This document shows, piece after piece, positions 8,199 through 17,367 of a DNA stretch of 64,000 bases (position 1 is its first letter; every line of letters begins with the position of its first letter). The stretch is from Salipiger abyssi (lineage in GTDB: Bacteria > Pseudomonadota > Alphaproteobacteria > Rhodobacterales > Rhodobacteraceae). The notes beneath the pieces are model-generated. The model saw only the letters and a list, made by a program, of their open reading frames with translations, was not told the origin of the DNA and did no database searches. The stretch lies in NCBI RefSeq assembly GCF_001975705.1, contig NZ_CP015095.1:62001-126000 (forward strand), given 5' to 3'. The position numbers were made by a program, and so were the translations under genes.

Positions 8199-9431
8199 AT
8201 GGACGAGTTTCTGCCCGAGGAGATCCCGGCGATCCGTGACAGCGTCATCAAGTTCATGGAGACGCAGGTCAATCCGGTGATGGACGGCTATGAGGAGCGC
8301 GGCGAGGCGCCGCGCGATCTGGTCCTCAAGGCGGGCGAAGCCGGGTTCTTTGGCGCGGTGTTCCCGGAATCCGTCGGCGGCACCGATCTGGGCTATCTCG
8401 CCGCCGTGGTCATTCAGGAAGAGGTGGCGCGCAACGATATCCGCTTTGCCGCCTGTCTTAACCAGCAAAGCTCGACCTGCCCGAACTTCATCTATTACGG
8501 CGGAACGCCCGAGCAGGTGATGAAATACGTCCCCAACCTGGTGGCGGGCAAGACCATCGGCATGATGTCCCTGACCGAGCCGGGCGGCGGCTCGGACGCG
8601 CTGGGGGCGATGAAGACCGTCGCGAAACGCGAGGGCGATGTCTACAAGATCAACGGATCGAAGATGTGGGCGTCGCTTGCCAACGAGACCGATGTCGGCG
8701 TGCTGGTCTGCAAGACCGACCCCGATGCCGGCGCCAAAGGCGTCTCGGCCTTTATCGTGGAGCCGAAGAAATACCCCGGCTGGACGGCGCAGCCGGTGCC
8801 GATGATGGGGCTTTCCAAGGCCTTCCGCACCAATGCGCTCTTCCTCGACGATTTCACCGTGCCGGTGGAGAACCTGATCGGCAAGGAGGGCGACGGCTTT
8901 AAGATCGCCATGCGCGCGCTTCAGCCGGGCCGGGTGACGGTGGCGGCCAAGGCGCTGGGGATCGCGCGGGCGGCGTTCGACGAGGCGGTGAAATACGCCA
9001 ATGAGCGGGTGATCAAGGGCAGCCCGATCGGCAAGTTCCAGATGATCCAGTCGGACATCGCCGACATGTCGGCGCAGATCGAGGCCAGCCGCACGCTGAT
9101 CTATCATGCCGCGCAATGTCTCGACGCCAACCTGCCGTCGAACCGCATCGCCTCCATCGCCAAGTATCACGCCTCGCTCACTGCGAAATTCGTGGCCGAC
9201 AAGGCGCAGCAGATCTTTGGCGGTTACGGGCTCTCGACCGAGTACAAGATCTCTTATCTCAAGGCCTATTCCGACATGTTCTACACCGGCGAGGGCACCG
9301 CCAATGTGCAGAAGATCGTGATCGCCGAGGACGCGCTCGGCTACAAGCTCGCCGACCGGCATCACGGCTCCAGCACCCTGCGCAACCCGCGCCTCAGCGA
9401 CGTGGCGCGCGAGCTTCAGGGCGCCGAGTGA
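8199..9431 (+). CDS. Acyl-CoA dehydrogenase
   Basis: A 410-residue FAD-dependent acyl-CoA dehydrogenase. It has the helical N-terminal domain, the mid-domain signature MSLTEPGGGSD followed by GSKMWAS, and the C-terminal four-helix domain with FGGYGLSTEYKI and YTGEGTANVQKI, where the family places its catalytic base region. The start follows GACAAGGAGAGCACGA. It passes electrons to ETF, and a dedicated etfBA pair with a similar promoter is at 20.6 kb. The truncated gene at 62986 is a close paralogue. The acyl chain cannot be inferred. The stop codon overlaps a possible GTG start of the next gene. Confidence 0.92.
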   Translation: MDEFLPEEIPAIRDSVIKFMETQVNPVMDGYEERGEAPRDLVLKAGEAGFFGAVFPESVGGTDLGYLAAVVIQEEVARNDIRFAACLNQQSSTCPNFIYYGGTPEQVMKYVPNLVAGKTIGMMSLTEPGGGSDALGAMKTVAKREGDVYKINGSKMWASLANETDVGVLVCKTDPDAGAKGVSAFIVEPKKYPGWTAQPVPMMGLSKAFRTNALFLDDFTVPVENLIGKEGDGFKIAMRALQPGRVTVAAKALGIARAAFDEAVKYANERVIKGSPIGKFQMIQSDIADMSAQIEASRTLIYHAAQCLDANLPSNRIASIAKYHASLTAKFVADKAQQIFGGYGLSTEYKISYLKAYSDMFYTGEGTANVQKIVIAEDALGYKLADRHHGSSTLRNPRLSDVARELQGAE

Positions 9432-9496
9432 GCGAGACTCCCGTGCCGCCCGGGCCGGGCGGTACACCACAGCAAAGATCGGGAAGGACAGGACTG

Positions 9497-11110
9497 GTGG
9501 CCGGCACTTACGACTATATCGTGATCGGATCGGGCTCGGCGGGGGGCGTTGTCGCCGCGCGGCTGGCCGAGAGCGGCAAATACAGGGTTCTCTGCCTGGA
9601 GGCAGGGACCAAGGAGAGCAGCTATATCTTTACCCAGCCACCCGCCGCGACGCCGTTCCTGATCGACAATCCCAAGGTGAACTGGCGCTACCGCTCGGAG
9701 CCCAACCCGGATCTCGGCGGGCGCCAGATCTATGTGCCGCGCGGCAAGATGCTGGGTGGGTCGAGCTCGATCAACGGCACGATCTACAATCGCGGCCAGC
9801 GCGTCGATTACGACACCTGGGCGCAGATGGGCTGCCGGGGCTGGGGCTATGACGATATCCTGCCCTATCTGAAAAAGCTCGAGAGTACCGATATCGGCGA
9901 GGACAAATATCGCGGCCGTTCGGGGCCGATCCGGGTGACCGAGGCGAGCAAGATCACGCCCTTTTACGATCTCTTCATCTCGGCGGCCAAGGCGGCGGGG
10001 CTGCCTCATAACAAGGACTATAGCGGCGAGACGCAGGAAGGCGTCGCCATGGCGCAGCAGACTGTGCAGCGCGGCAAGCGCCACAGCACCGCCAACCGCT
10101 ATCTCGAACCGGCACGGCGTGCGGGCCGGCTCGATATTATCACTGGCGCCGAGGTGACCTCGCTGATCCTCGACGGCAAGCGCTGCATCGGCGTGCGCTT
10201 CATGCGCAACGGCCAGAACGAGGAGGTCTTTGCCAAGCGCGAGGTGATCGTCTCCTGCGGCGCGGCGAACTCGCCGAAGCTTCTGGAGCTGTCGGGTATC
10301 GGCAATCCGGATATCCTGACGGAACACGGCGTGACGCCGACACACGAACTGCCCGGCGTGGGCGAGAACCTGCGCGATCACTACGCTGCCATCCTGAAAT
10401 GGCGCTTCAGCAAGCCGGGGATTTCGCTGTCGAAACGGGGCAGGGGGATCGGCCTGGTGAAAGAGGTGCTGCGCTACGGGCTGCTGCGCACCGGCTTCAT
10501 CTCGCAGGGCATCGGCACGATGCGGGTCTTCATGAAGTCGCGCCCGGAAAAGGACGTGCCGGATATCATGATGGTGGTCGCGCCCTTCCTGATCGAGCTG
10601 AAGACCGGCGAGGGCCGGCGCATGTCGAAGGAGGACGGGTTCTTCATGTACTCCCATCTTCAGCGCACCGAGAGCGCGGGGAATATCCATATCCGCTCGT
10701 CCGATCCGCTGGACCCGCCGAAGATCGCCTTCCGCTTTCTGGAGACCGAGAACGACCGGCAGACCGCGATCCTCGCGGTGCGCCGCGCGCGCGAGATCAT
10801 CGCCACCGAGCCCATGGCCTCGGCTGTCGGCGAGGAGCTGGCGCCGGGCAAGCAGGTGCAGAGCGACGAGGAGATCCTGAATTTCATCCGCGAGACCGGG
10901 CAGATCACCCATCACATGGTGGGCACCTGCCGCATGGGGCACGACCCGATGGCGGTGGTGGACGAGCGGCTGCGGGTGCACGGGATCGACGGGCTGCGCG
11001 TGGCGGATGCCTCGATCATGCCCACCGTGCCCTCGGGCAACACCAATATCCCCTGCATGATGGTCGGCGAGAAATGCGCCGCCATGGTGCTGGAGGATGC
11101 GGCGGCCTGA
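9497..11110 (+). CDS. GMC-family FAD-dependent oxidoreductase (choline/alcohol dehydrogenase-like)
   Basis: A flavoprotein of about 537 residues of the glucose-methanol-choline family. It has the N-terminal Rossmann motif [10 protein letters not shown], the GMC signature [14 protein letters not shown], and the C-terminal [10 protein letters not shown] and GNTNIP segments containing the conserved histidine and asparagine region. I choose GTG 9497, which follows GGGAAGGACAGGACTG. A GTG at 9428 overlapping the previous stop would add 23 residues. It probably oxidises a primary alcohol to an aldehyde or acid and is co-transcribed with the acyl-CoA dehydrogenase. Confidence 0.9.
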   Translation: MAGTYDYIVIGSGSAGGVVAARLAESGKYRVLCLEAGTKESSYIFTQPPAATPFLIDNPKVNWRYRSEPNPDLGGRQIYVPRGKMLGGSSSINGTIYNRGQRVDYDTWAQMGCRGWGYDDILPYLKKLESTDIGEDKYRGRSGPIRVTEASKITPFYDLFISAAKAAGLPHNKDYSGETQEGVAMAQQTVQRGKRHSTANRYLEPARRAGRLDIITGAEVTSLILDGKRCIGVRFMRNGQNEEVFAKREVIVSCGAANSPKLLELSGIGNPDILTEHGVTPTHELPGVGENLRDHYAAILKWRFSKPGISLSKRGRGIGLVKEVLRYGLLRTGFISQGIGTMRVFMKSRPEKDVPDIMMVVAPFLIELKTGEGRRMSKEDGFFMYSHLQRTESAGNIHIRSSDPLDPPKIAFRFLETENDRQTAILAVRRAREIIATEPMASAVGEELAPGKQVQSDEEILNFIRETGQITHHMVGTCRMGHDPMAVVDERLRVHGIDGLRVADASIMPTVPSGNTNIPCMMVGEKCAAMVLEDAAA

Positions 11111-11125
11111 GCGCGTCCGGCGGTT

Positions 11126-11139
11126 GGCATTGCATTTGC
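11126..11139 (+). promoter_or_regulatory. Sigma-54 -24/-12 promoter for the dienoyl-CoA reductase operon
   Basis: TTGGCATTGCATTTGCA has the invariant GG and GC pairs with correct spacing. It starts 15 bp after the preceding stop and lies 59 bp before the ATG at 11198. Confidence 0.75.
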
Positions 11140-11197
11140 ATGGTCCCGCGCAATCCGCCGGGCTCGGGCCCCGGCGAAAGCACAAGGAGCAACGGAT

Positions 11198-12013
11198 ATG
11201 ACCTTTACACCTGACGCGCTTGCGGGCCGGGTCGCGCTGATCACCGGCGGCGGCAGCGGCATCGGTTTCGGCATCGCCAAGGCCTTTGCGGCGGCGGGCG
11301 CCAAGCTGGTGCTGGCCAGCCGCAATGCCGAACGGCTCGAAGGCGCGGTGAGCCAGCTCAAGGAGATGGGCGCCGAGGCGATGGCCGTCACCTGCGACGT
11401 GCGCGACCCCGAGGCGGTCGCGGCGGCGGTGCAGGCCACGGTGGAGGCCTATGGCGGGCTCGACGTGATGATCGCCAACGCCGCCGGCAATTTCGTCGTG
11501 CCGGCCGCCGAGATGTCGGCCAATGCCTGGCGCACCGTGGTCGATATCGACCTCAACGGCACCTTCCACTGCGCCAAGGCGGCCTATCCGGCGCTCAAGG
11601 CGTCGTCCCATGGCGGGCGTTTCATCGCGATCTCGACCACCCGCGCGCTCGAAGGCTGGCCGGGCTGTGCGCATGCTGGCGCCGCCAAGGCGGGCATCAT
11701 GTCCTTGATGCGGACACTTTGCGGCGAATGGGGCCGCGACGGCATCCGCTGCAACACCATCGCCCCCGGCGCCATTGGCGACACCGAAGGGGTGAAGCGG
11801 ATCTATGAGGATGCGGGCCGCAAGGAGCTGGAGCTTTCCTCGATCCCGCTGGGTGAATTCGGCAAGACCGCCGATATCGCCAATGCCGCCGTCTTCCTCT
11901 GCTCGGATGCGGGCCAGTACATCACCGGCGCCGATATCGTCGTGGATGGCGGGCGCAACCGCTCGCGCTCCAGCACCGGCGTGGCCGTGCCCAAGACGGA
12001 GGCGGCGGAATGA
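11198..12013 (+). CDS. 2,4-dienoyl-CoA reductase-type SDR
   Basis: A 271-residue short-chain dehydrogenase with the cofactor motif TGGGSGIG and NAAGNF. The usual catalytic YxxxK is replaced by HAGAAKAG. That substitution, together with [13 protein letters not shown] further on, is characteristic of 2,4-dienoyl-CoA reductases of the mammalian DECR2/FabG-like type, so loss of the tyrosine is expected rather than a defect. It would reduce 2,4-dienoyl-CoA to an enoyl-CoA with NADPH. The next gene, an isomerase-type crotonase, overlaps by 4 bp (ATGA), fitting a paired role in unsaturated acyl-CoA oxidation. Confidence 0.82.
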   Translation: MTFTPDALAGRVALITGGGSGIGFGIAKAFAAAGAKLVLASRNAERLEGAVSQLKEMGAEAMAVTCDVRDPEAVAAAVQATVEAYGGLDVMIANAAGNFVVPAAEMSANAWRTVVDIDLNGTFHCAKAAYPALKASSHGGRFIAISTTRALEGWPGCAHAGAAKAGIMSLMRTLCGEWGRDGIRCNTIAPGAIGDTEGVKRIYEDAGRKELELSSIPLGEFGKTADIANAAVFLCSDAGQYITGADIVVDGGRNRSRSSTGVAVPKTEAAE

Positions 12014-12852
12014 TCAAGGAATACCCCCATGTGGAGACCGAGCAGCGCGGGCCGGTCCTGATCATCCGGCTCGCCAATGAAAAGGCGAGCAACTCGCTCA
12101 CGCGCGAGATGCGCATGTCGCTGCGCGATATCGTGCGCGAGATCGAGGACGACCACACCGTCCGCGCGGTCTATCTCACCGCCAAGGGCAAGAATTTCTG
12201 TGCCGGCGGCGATCTGCGGATGCTGACCGATGCCAATGAGCCCTGGCCGGTTCATCGCCGCTTCCGTCACGCGGCCTCGCTGTTTCCGCCGCTGATGAAG
12301 CTCAACCGCCCCGTCGTCTGCGGCGTGCGCGGCGTGGCGATCGGCGGCGGCATGGGGCTGGCGCTGATGACCGATCTGGTGATCGTCGGCGAAAGCGCCA
12401 AGTTCAGCGCCGGGTTCTTCCGTCTCGGTGCGGTGCCGGACTGCCTGACGCTCTACACCCTGCCGCGCACCATCGGCCTCTCGCGGACGCGGAATTTCAT
12501 CTACACGAACGGGTCGTGGAACGCGCAGGAGATCGTCGACAACGGTCTCGCGCTCAAGGTCGTGCCCGACGATCAGGTCGATGCCGAGGGTATCGCCATG
12601 GCCGAAAAGCTTGCCGCCGGGCCTGCCGAGGTGATGGGCGTGGCCAAGCAGCTGCTGCTCAAGAGCTTCGAGAGCAGCCTCGACGAGCTGATGGATTACG
12701 AAGGCTTCGGCCAGGTGCTGGCGATGAGCTCGGTGGAGTTCCGCGAGGGGCTCCAGGCGCTGGTGGAGAAACGCCCCTCCGACCCTATGGGGGCCGCGGC
12801 AGCGGTGCCCTATAACGACGGGCTGCCCTCTGCCGGGGGCGGCAAAGGCTAG
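12010..12852 (+). CDS. Enoyl-CoA hydratase/isomerase family protein (isomerase-like)
   Basis: A 280-residue crotonase-fold protein. The oxyanion-hole segments NFCAGGDLRML and GVAIGGGMGLAL are present. The first hydratase glutamate is absent (GGGMG instead of GGGxE), and the second acidic position is aspartate (FRLGAVPD). This suits a delta3-delta2 enoyl-CoA isomerase better than a hydratase. Translation is coupled to the dienoyl-CoA reductase by an ATGA overlap. The pair would let the operon handle double bonds at awkward positions. The C-terminal 20 residues are low-complexity. Confidence 0.82.
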   Translation: MIKEYPHVETEQRGPVLIIRLANEKASNSLTREMRMSLRDIVREIEDDHTVRAVYLTAKGKNFCAGGDLRMLTDANEPWPVHRRFRHAASLFPPLMKLNRPVVCGVRGVAIGGGMGLALMTDLVIVGESAKFSAGFFRLGAVPDCLTLYTLPRTIGLSRTRNFIYTNGSWNAQEIVDNGLALKVVPDDQVDAEGIAMAEKLAAGPAEVMGVAKQLLLKSFESSLDELMDYEGFGQVLAMSSVEFREGLQALVEKRPSDPMGAAAAVPYNDGLPSAGGGKG

Positions 12853-12866
12853 GCGAAGGGGCAGGC

Positions 12867-13757
12867 ATGGGCATCGGCTATATCGGTCTGGGCAATATGG
12901 GCGCGCCGCTGGCGCGCCGTCTGCTGGCGGCGGGGCCGCTCACAGTCTACGACCGCAGTGCCGAGGCCTGCGCGGCGTTGGCCGGGGCCGACGTGGCGGA
13001 GTCTGCGGCGGCGCTGGCCGGGGCCTGTGACACGGTGCTGCTCTGCCTGCCCACCTCTCAGCATGTGGAAAGCCTGCTCTTTGGCGAGGAGGGGATTGCC
13101 GGGGCGCTACGGCCGGGGAGTATGGTGATCGACCAGACCTCGGGCGATCCGATCCTGTCGCGCAAGCTGGCGGCAAGGCTGGCGGAGCAGGGCGTCGATA
13201 TGGTCGACGCGCCGGTCACCGGCGGGCCGGAAGGCGCCAATGCGGGCACGATTGCCATGCTTGTGGGCGGCACCGAGGCGCAGTTCGCGCGGGTGGCGCC
13301 GATCCTCGCCGCGATCAGCCCCAACGCGATCCATGCGGGCGATTTCGGCACCGGCTATGTCGCCAAGCTCGCCAACAACCTGATGTTCTCGGCGCAGCGG
13401 CTGATGACCTTAGAAGTGGTGGCCATGGCCGCCAAGAACGGGCTGAAGCCGGAAAAGGCGGTCGAGATCCTCAGCCGCGGCTCGGCGCGGAATTTCTTTC
13501 TCGAACACACGATGGCGCCGCGGGTGCTGACCGGCAAGCTCGACTCGGGCTTTACCCTCGGCCTCGCGCACAAGGATGTGCGGCTGGCGACCGAGCTGGG
13601 AATCGCCTCGGATGTGACGATGATGTTCGGCAATCTGGTGCGCGAATTTTACACCATGTGCATCAACGAGATCGGCCGCGACGCCCAGGTGAACGAGGTG
13701 GCGCGGATCGTCGACCGGATGTCGGGCACGCAGGTGGTGCCGGATACCGACGACTGA
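12867..13757 (+). CDS. NAD(P)-dependent 3-hydroxyisobutyrate dehydrogenase-family oxidoreductase
   Basis: A 296-residue beta-hydroxyacid dehydrogenase. It has the Rossmann motif GYIGLGNMG, the substrate-binding signature DAPVTGGPEGA, and the catalytic lysine in GYVAKLANNLM. Substrates in this family include 3-hydroxyisobutyrate, tartronate semialdehyde and other short beta-hydroxyacids. It lies 14 bp after the isomerase gene and 10 bp before a second gene of the same family, in the operon driven from 11126. The two are diverged tandem paralogues, suggesting different substrates or stereochemistry. Confidence 0.88.
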   Translation: MGIGYIGLGNMGAPLARRLLAAGPLTVYDRSAEACAALAGADVAESAAALAGACDTVLLCLPTSQHVESLLFGEEGIAGALRPGSMVIDQTSGDPILSRKLAARLAEQGVDMVDAPVTGGPEGANAGTIAMLVGGTEAQFARVAPILAAISPNAIHAGDFGTGYVAKLANNLMFSAQRLMTLEVVAMAAKNGLKPEKAVEILSRGSARNFFLEHTMAPRVLTGKLDSGFTLGLAHKDVRLATELGIASDVTMMFGNLVREFYTMCINEIGRDAQVNEVARIVDRMSGTQVVPDTDD

Positions 13758-13767
13758 GGGGAAAGCC

Positions 13768-14649
13768 ATGAAACTGGGCTATATCGGATTGGGCGCCATG
13801 GGCGGCGCGCTGGCGCGGCGGTTGATGGTCTCCGGCCCGCTCACGGTGTTCGACCTGAACGCGGATCTCTGCGACGGTTTTGCCGCCGAGGGCGCGGAGG
13901 TGGCCGAGAGTGCCGCCGCGATGGCGCGGGCCTGTGACGTCGTGCTGCTCTGCCTGCCGCGCTCGGCCAATGTGCGCGCGGCGATCTTTGGGCCGGGCGG
14001 GCTGGCCGAGGGGCTCACGCCCGGAAAGCTGGTGATCGACCAGACCAGCGGCGATCCGTCCGAGACGCGCAAGCTTGCGGCGGAACTGGCGGAGCGCGGT
14101 GTCGAGATGCTGGACGCGCCGGTTTCGGGCGGTGCCAAGGGGGCGCTTGCCGGGACCATTGCCATGATGATCGGCGGTGCGGAAGAGAGCTATGCCCGCG
14201 CGGTGCCGGTCTTTGACCGGATCGGGCCGAACCATACGTTTTGCGGCCCCATCGGCTCGGGGCAGGTTCTGAAACTGGTGAACAACACGATCAGCACCTG
14301 CAACCGCTTCGCGATGCTCGAAGGGGTTGCGGTGGGGGTGAAGAACGGCATCGCCATGGAGACCATGGTGGAGGTGCTGAATGCCGGCGGCGCGCGCAGC
14401 AAATCGTCGGAGACGATGCTGCCGGCGCTGGCACACGGGCTGCCGCAGCCGCAATTCGCGCTGGCGCTGATGCTGAAGGATCTCAACCTCGCGACGCAGC
14501 TCGCCATGGACAGCGGCGCGCCGCTGCAGTTCGGCCAGCTCGCGCGGGGGATGTTGCAGGCGGCGTCGAATGAGCTCGGGCCGGAGGCGAATATCGACGA
14601 GATCTCGAAGCTCGTGGAAGCGCAGGCGGGGGTTTTGTTCCGGGAGTAG
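13768..14649 (+). CDS. NAD(P)-dependent 3-hydroxyisobutyrate dehydrogenase-family oxidoreductase (tandem paralogue)
   Basis: A 293-residue paralogue of the preceding gene. It has GYIGLGAMGGALARRL at the N terminus, the signature DAPVSGGAKGALAGTIAM and the catalytic lysine in GQVLKLVNN. AGGGGAAAGCC precedes the ATG. Both proteins keep every family motif, so neither looks like a pseudogene. It is the last gene of the operon that starts with the dienoyl-CoA reductase. The downstream 327-bp gap contains an intergenic repeat and a terminator hairpin for the convergent gene. Confidence 0.88.
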   Translation: MKLGYIGLGAMGGALARRLMVSGPLTVFDLNADLCDGFAAEGAEVAESAAAMARACDVVLLCLPRSANVRAAIFGPGGLAEGLTPGKLVIDQTSGDPSETRKLAAELAERGVEMLDAPVSGGAKGALAGTIAMMIGGAEESYARAVPVFDRIGPNHTFCGPIGSGQVLKLVNNTISTCNRFAMLEGVAVGVKNGIAMETMVEVLNAGGARSKSSETMLPALAHGLPQPQFALALMLKDLNLATQLAMDSGAPLQFGQLARGMLQAASNELGPEANIDEISKLVEAQAGVLFRE

Positions 14650-14681
14650 GGGGCCATCATCTCCATGATGCCCTCGACGCT

Positions 14682-14892
14682 GGGCGCGGGACAAGGCCGC
14701 AGGCCGCCGCGCCATCGCCGGCCCGCCCCGTCGCACCAAAGGTGCGCCGTTAATAATCGGCACGCCTTCGGCGTGACGGGCTGGCGATTTGGTGACATCA
14801 GTGCCGCGTGTCGAGGTCTTTCGGATTTGGCTGGGATAAATCGAGAGGTTCAATCCTCGGCTCGCCACCCCACGGGCCGGCGATGGCGCGGC
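14682..14892. repeat. Intergenic repeat element, copy 2
   Basis: The same 20-bp terminal inverted repeats as at 3753, here at 14706-14725 and 14873-14892, with the conserved outer arm 14682-14705. About 45 bp containing a small hairpin (GGCACGCC...GGCGTG type, 14759-14776) is inserted in the core relative to copies 1 and 3. It occupies most of the gap 14650-14976. Confidence 0.8.
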
Positions 14893-14939
14893 GACTGCTG
14901 ACGTCGCTTTTCCCAACGTCTCCGTAGTTTGCGCAAACC

Positions 14940-14969
14940 GCGCCCGGATGCGTCACCGCATCCGGGCGC
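14940..14969 (-). terminator. Strong hairpin, probable terminator of the acyl-CoA synthetase gene
   Basis: A perfect 13-bp stem (14940-14952 with 14957-14969) with a 4-nt TCAC loop starts 7 bp past the minus-strand stop codon. Only a short T run follows, so termination strength is uncertain. Confidence 0.6.
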
Positions 14970-14976
14970 GTCGCCG

Positions 14977-17097
14977 TCACTCGCGCGTGGTGCCGAGGAA
15001 ATCGACCGCCACCAGCCCCTGGCCCTCGGGGCGCACCAGCACCGGGTTGACCTCGGCCTCGGCCAGCGCCGGGGTGCGCAGGATCATGTCGCCGAAACCC
15101 ACCGCCGCTTTCACCAGCGCGTCGATATCGGCCTTGGGCGCGCCGCGGAAGCCTTGCAGCAGGGTCCAGAGCTTGAGCTTCTTCAGGCTCGCCTCGACCT
15201 GCTCCGGTGTCACCGGCAGCGACAGATAGGTCACGTCGCGATACAGCTCGATCGCCACGCCGCCAGAGCCGATCGACAGAACCGGCCCGAAATCGGTGTT
15301 GCCGAGACAGGAGAGCACCACCTCGACTCCGTCCGTCACCATCTCCTGCACCAGCACCGGCAGATCCGGCTTGTTCAGGATCCTGCGGAACTCGGCGGCA
15401 TGGGCATCCACATCCTCGGGCGTCATCACCTTGAGCTTGACCAGCCCCAGCTCGGTCTTGTGCTCGGCGGCATCGGGCAGCACCTTGACCACCAGCGGAT
15501 AGCTCAGCCCGGCGCAGGCCTCTGCCGCGCTTTCGTTCGCCTGGATGATGCGCCAGGGCGCGGGCGTCACATGGGCGCCTTCGAGGAAATCCATCATCTC
15601 CTCCCAGCTCTGCGGCGGGGTGAGGTCCGGCTGCGATTTCTCCCGGGGGGCGATCTCGATCCCGGTGAAGCGCTTGCGGTCATAGAGCCATTTCAGCGCC
15701 TGCATGGTCTTTGCCGGGTCGTCCGAGAGCAGGATGCCCGCCTGCATGAACTCTTCCTTTGTGGCGGTATCCACCTTTTCGGCGGCAAAGGTGATGATGA
15801 TGGGCAGGCCGCTGGTCCGGGCGGCAGTCTTGAAATCGTCGCCGTTGTCGATCAGGTCGCGCAGGCCCGAGGAGGCGAACTGCACCACGATCGCCTCGGT
15901 GCGCGGATCGTCGTTGAGCACCGCCAACGTGTCGCGGAAGAGGTTGGGGAAGGAGCGGATCTGGCCGGTGAGATCCACCGGGTTCGCCTTGCGGGCGAAT
16001 TCCGGCAGGATGGTCTCCAGCTTCGCCGCCGCGTCGTCGCTGAAGGTCGCCATCGGCAGCCCGCGCTCGTCGCTGTGATCGGCCAGCAGCGCGCCGGCGC
16101 CGCCCGAGGAGCTCATCACCGAGATGCCGCCCAGCGGGTCGCCGGAGACGCGCGGATCGGGCATGAAGGACAGCACCTCGACCGCCGCCATGGCCTCGCC
16201 CAGGCTCTCGACCATGATGATGCCCGCCTGATCCAGCACATCGCTGTAGATGCCGTAGGGCGAGGCGATCTTGCCGGTATGCGAGGCGGTAGCCTCCTGT
16301 CCGAAGGCCGAGCGCCCGGCCTTGAGCGTGACGATCTGCACGCCCCTCTCGCGCGCCCGCGCGGCGATGGGAATGAACCGCGCCGCGTTGTCGAGCCCTT
16401 CGAGATAGAGCGCCACGACGCGCACGTCCTCCTGCTCGATCACCCAGGCCAGCGCGTCGAGCGCATCCATGCAGGACTCGTTGCCGACGCTGACGATATA
16501 GGAGCAGCCGAGCCCGTTGCGTTGCAGGTAATTGCCGATGGCGCCGGCAAGCGCGCCGGACTGGCTGACGATGGCGATGGGCGAATGGCGCAGCGTGTCG
16601 AGCCCGAAGGCGGCGGCACCGAAGGTCAGCATGGTATTGGCCCTGATCGACCAGACGCCCTGACCGTTCGGCCCCAGCACATGCACGTTGTGCTTGCGCG
16701 CCGCCGCCTTGAGCTGCGCCGCAAGTTCCTTGCCCGACTCGATCTCTTCGAACCCGGCGCTGTAGACGATGGCGCAGGTGATGCCCTTTTCGCCGCATTC
16801 CCCGATGAGCCCGGGCACGGTGGCCGCCGGGGTGATGATCAGCGCCACGTCGGGCACCTCGGGCAGATCGGCCAGGGTCTTGTAGGCCTTGTGCCCCTCG
16901 ACCTCGTCGGCGCTGGGAGAGACCGGATAGATGCGGCCGGTAAAGCCGTGCTTGATCAGGACCTTGACGATCCGGTTGCGCGCGCCGGGCTTGGGCGAGG
17001 CGCCGACGATGGCCACGCTTTCGGCGCGAAAGATCTTGTCCAGCGGCGGCACGGTGATCCCGTCATAGTCGAAAGGCTGGCTGTCCATGGTGTTCAT
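14977..17097 (-). CDS. Acyl-CoA synthetase (NDP-forming), acetate--CoA ligase family
   Basis: A 706-residue fused-type ADP-forming acyl-CoA synthetase. Domain order is a CoA-binding domain (SVAIVGASPKPGARNR, about residues 23-40), succinyl-CoA-ligase-like domains with the phosphohistidine segment ATASHTGKIASPYG, and a C-terminal ATP-grasp domain (YPLVVKVLPDAAEHKTELG onward). It activates carboxylic acids to CoA thioesters with ATP giving ADP and phosphate. Start at ATG 17097 (MNTMDSQPF), after GGAAAGAACACAG; the same frame extends upstream to 17199 without a good site. A sigma-54-type promoter at 17222 faces it, divergent from the coxG operon. The substrate is unknown. Confidence 0.9.
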   Translation of the reverse strand: MNTMDSQPFDYDGITVPPLDKIFRAESVAIVGASPKPGARNRIVKVLIKHGFTGRIYPVSPSADEVEGHKAYKTLADLPEVPDVALIITPAATVPGLIGECGEKGITCAIVYSAGFEEIESGKELAAQLKAAARKHNVHVLGPNGQGVWSIRANTMLTFGAAAFGLDTLRHSPIAIVSQSGALAGAIGNYLQRNGLGCSYIVSVGNESCMDALDALAWVIEQEDVRVVALYLEGLDNAARFIPIAARARERGVQIVTLKAGRSAFGQEATASHTGKIASPYGIYSDVLDQAGIIMVESLGEAMAAVEVLSFMPDPRVSGDPLGGISVMSSSGGAGALLADHSDERGLPMATFSDDAAAKLETILPEFARKANPVDLTGQIRSFPNLFRDTLAVLNDDPRTEAIVVQFASSGLRDLIDNGDDFKTAARTSGLPIIITFAAEKVDTATKEEFMQAGILLSDDPAKTMQALKWLYDRKRFTGIEIAPREKSQPDLTPPQSWEEMMDFLEGAHVTPAPWRIIQANESAAEACAGLSYPLVVKVLPDAAEHKTELGLVKLKVMTPEDVDAHAAEFRRILNKPDLPVLVQEMVTDGVEVVLSCLGNTDFGPVLSIGSGGVAIELYRDVTYLSLPVTPEQVEASLKKLKLWTLLQGFRGAPKADIDALVKAAVGFGDMILRTPALAEAEVNPVLVRPEGQGLVAVDFLGTTRE

Positions 17098-17221
17098 CTC
17101 TGTGTTCTTTCCGGTTTCATACGATCTGGCGGCTTCATGGTCGACACGGCGCGCCCGGAGGGCGGGGCAGCCCGCCGCTTCACGGAGGTGCCGAAACATC
17201 CGTATTGCAGCCCGGACCTGC

Positions 17222-17235
17222 GCAATTGCCGTGCC
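17222..17235 (-). promoter_or_regulatory. Sigma-54 -24/-12 promoter for the acyl-CoA synthetase
   Basis: Minus-strand CTGGCACGGCAATTGCG is identical in its 14-bp core to the site at 8067. It lies 125 bp before the ATG at 17097 and is divergent from 17291-17304. Confidence 0.85.
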
Positions 17236-17290
17236 AGCCCGGGGCGCGGCGCCGGTCGTGCTGTGAATTGCCAGAACATTAGGAGGTTAT

Positions 17291-17304
17291 GGCATGCATA
17301 TTGC
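17291..17304 (+). promoter_or_regulatory. Sigma-54 -24/-12 promoter for coxG and the molybdenum-hydroxylase subunits
   Basis: TATGGCATGCATATTGCAT keeps GG and GC at the right spacing. It lies 64 bp before the coxG ATG at 17368. Confidence 0.75.
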
Positions 17305-17367
17305 ATAGACATTTCCCGGCGCACCCTCGTGGCGCGCGACAGGCCGGAACTGCCAAGGGAGAACAGA

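Noticed and set aside
11198..12013. Degenerate SDR because the catalytic tyrosine is missing
   Set aside because: Loss of the tyrosine with HAGAAK is the normal pattern of DECR2-type dienoyl-CoA reductases, and all other motifs are intact.
12867..14649. One of the tandem 3-hydroxyisobutyrate-dehydrogenase genes is a pseudogene
   Set aside because: Both retain cofactor, substrate and catalytic-lysine motifs and full length.
3714..14916. A shared peptide (containing LSIYPSQIR and VTKSPAR) in open frames over the three intergenic repeat copies
   Set aside because: The differences between copies change amino acids freely, so the frames are open by chance in GC-rich repeat DNA and not conserved coding sequence.
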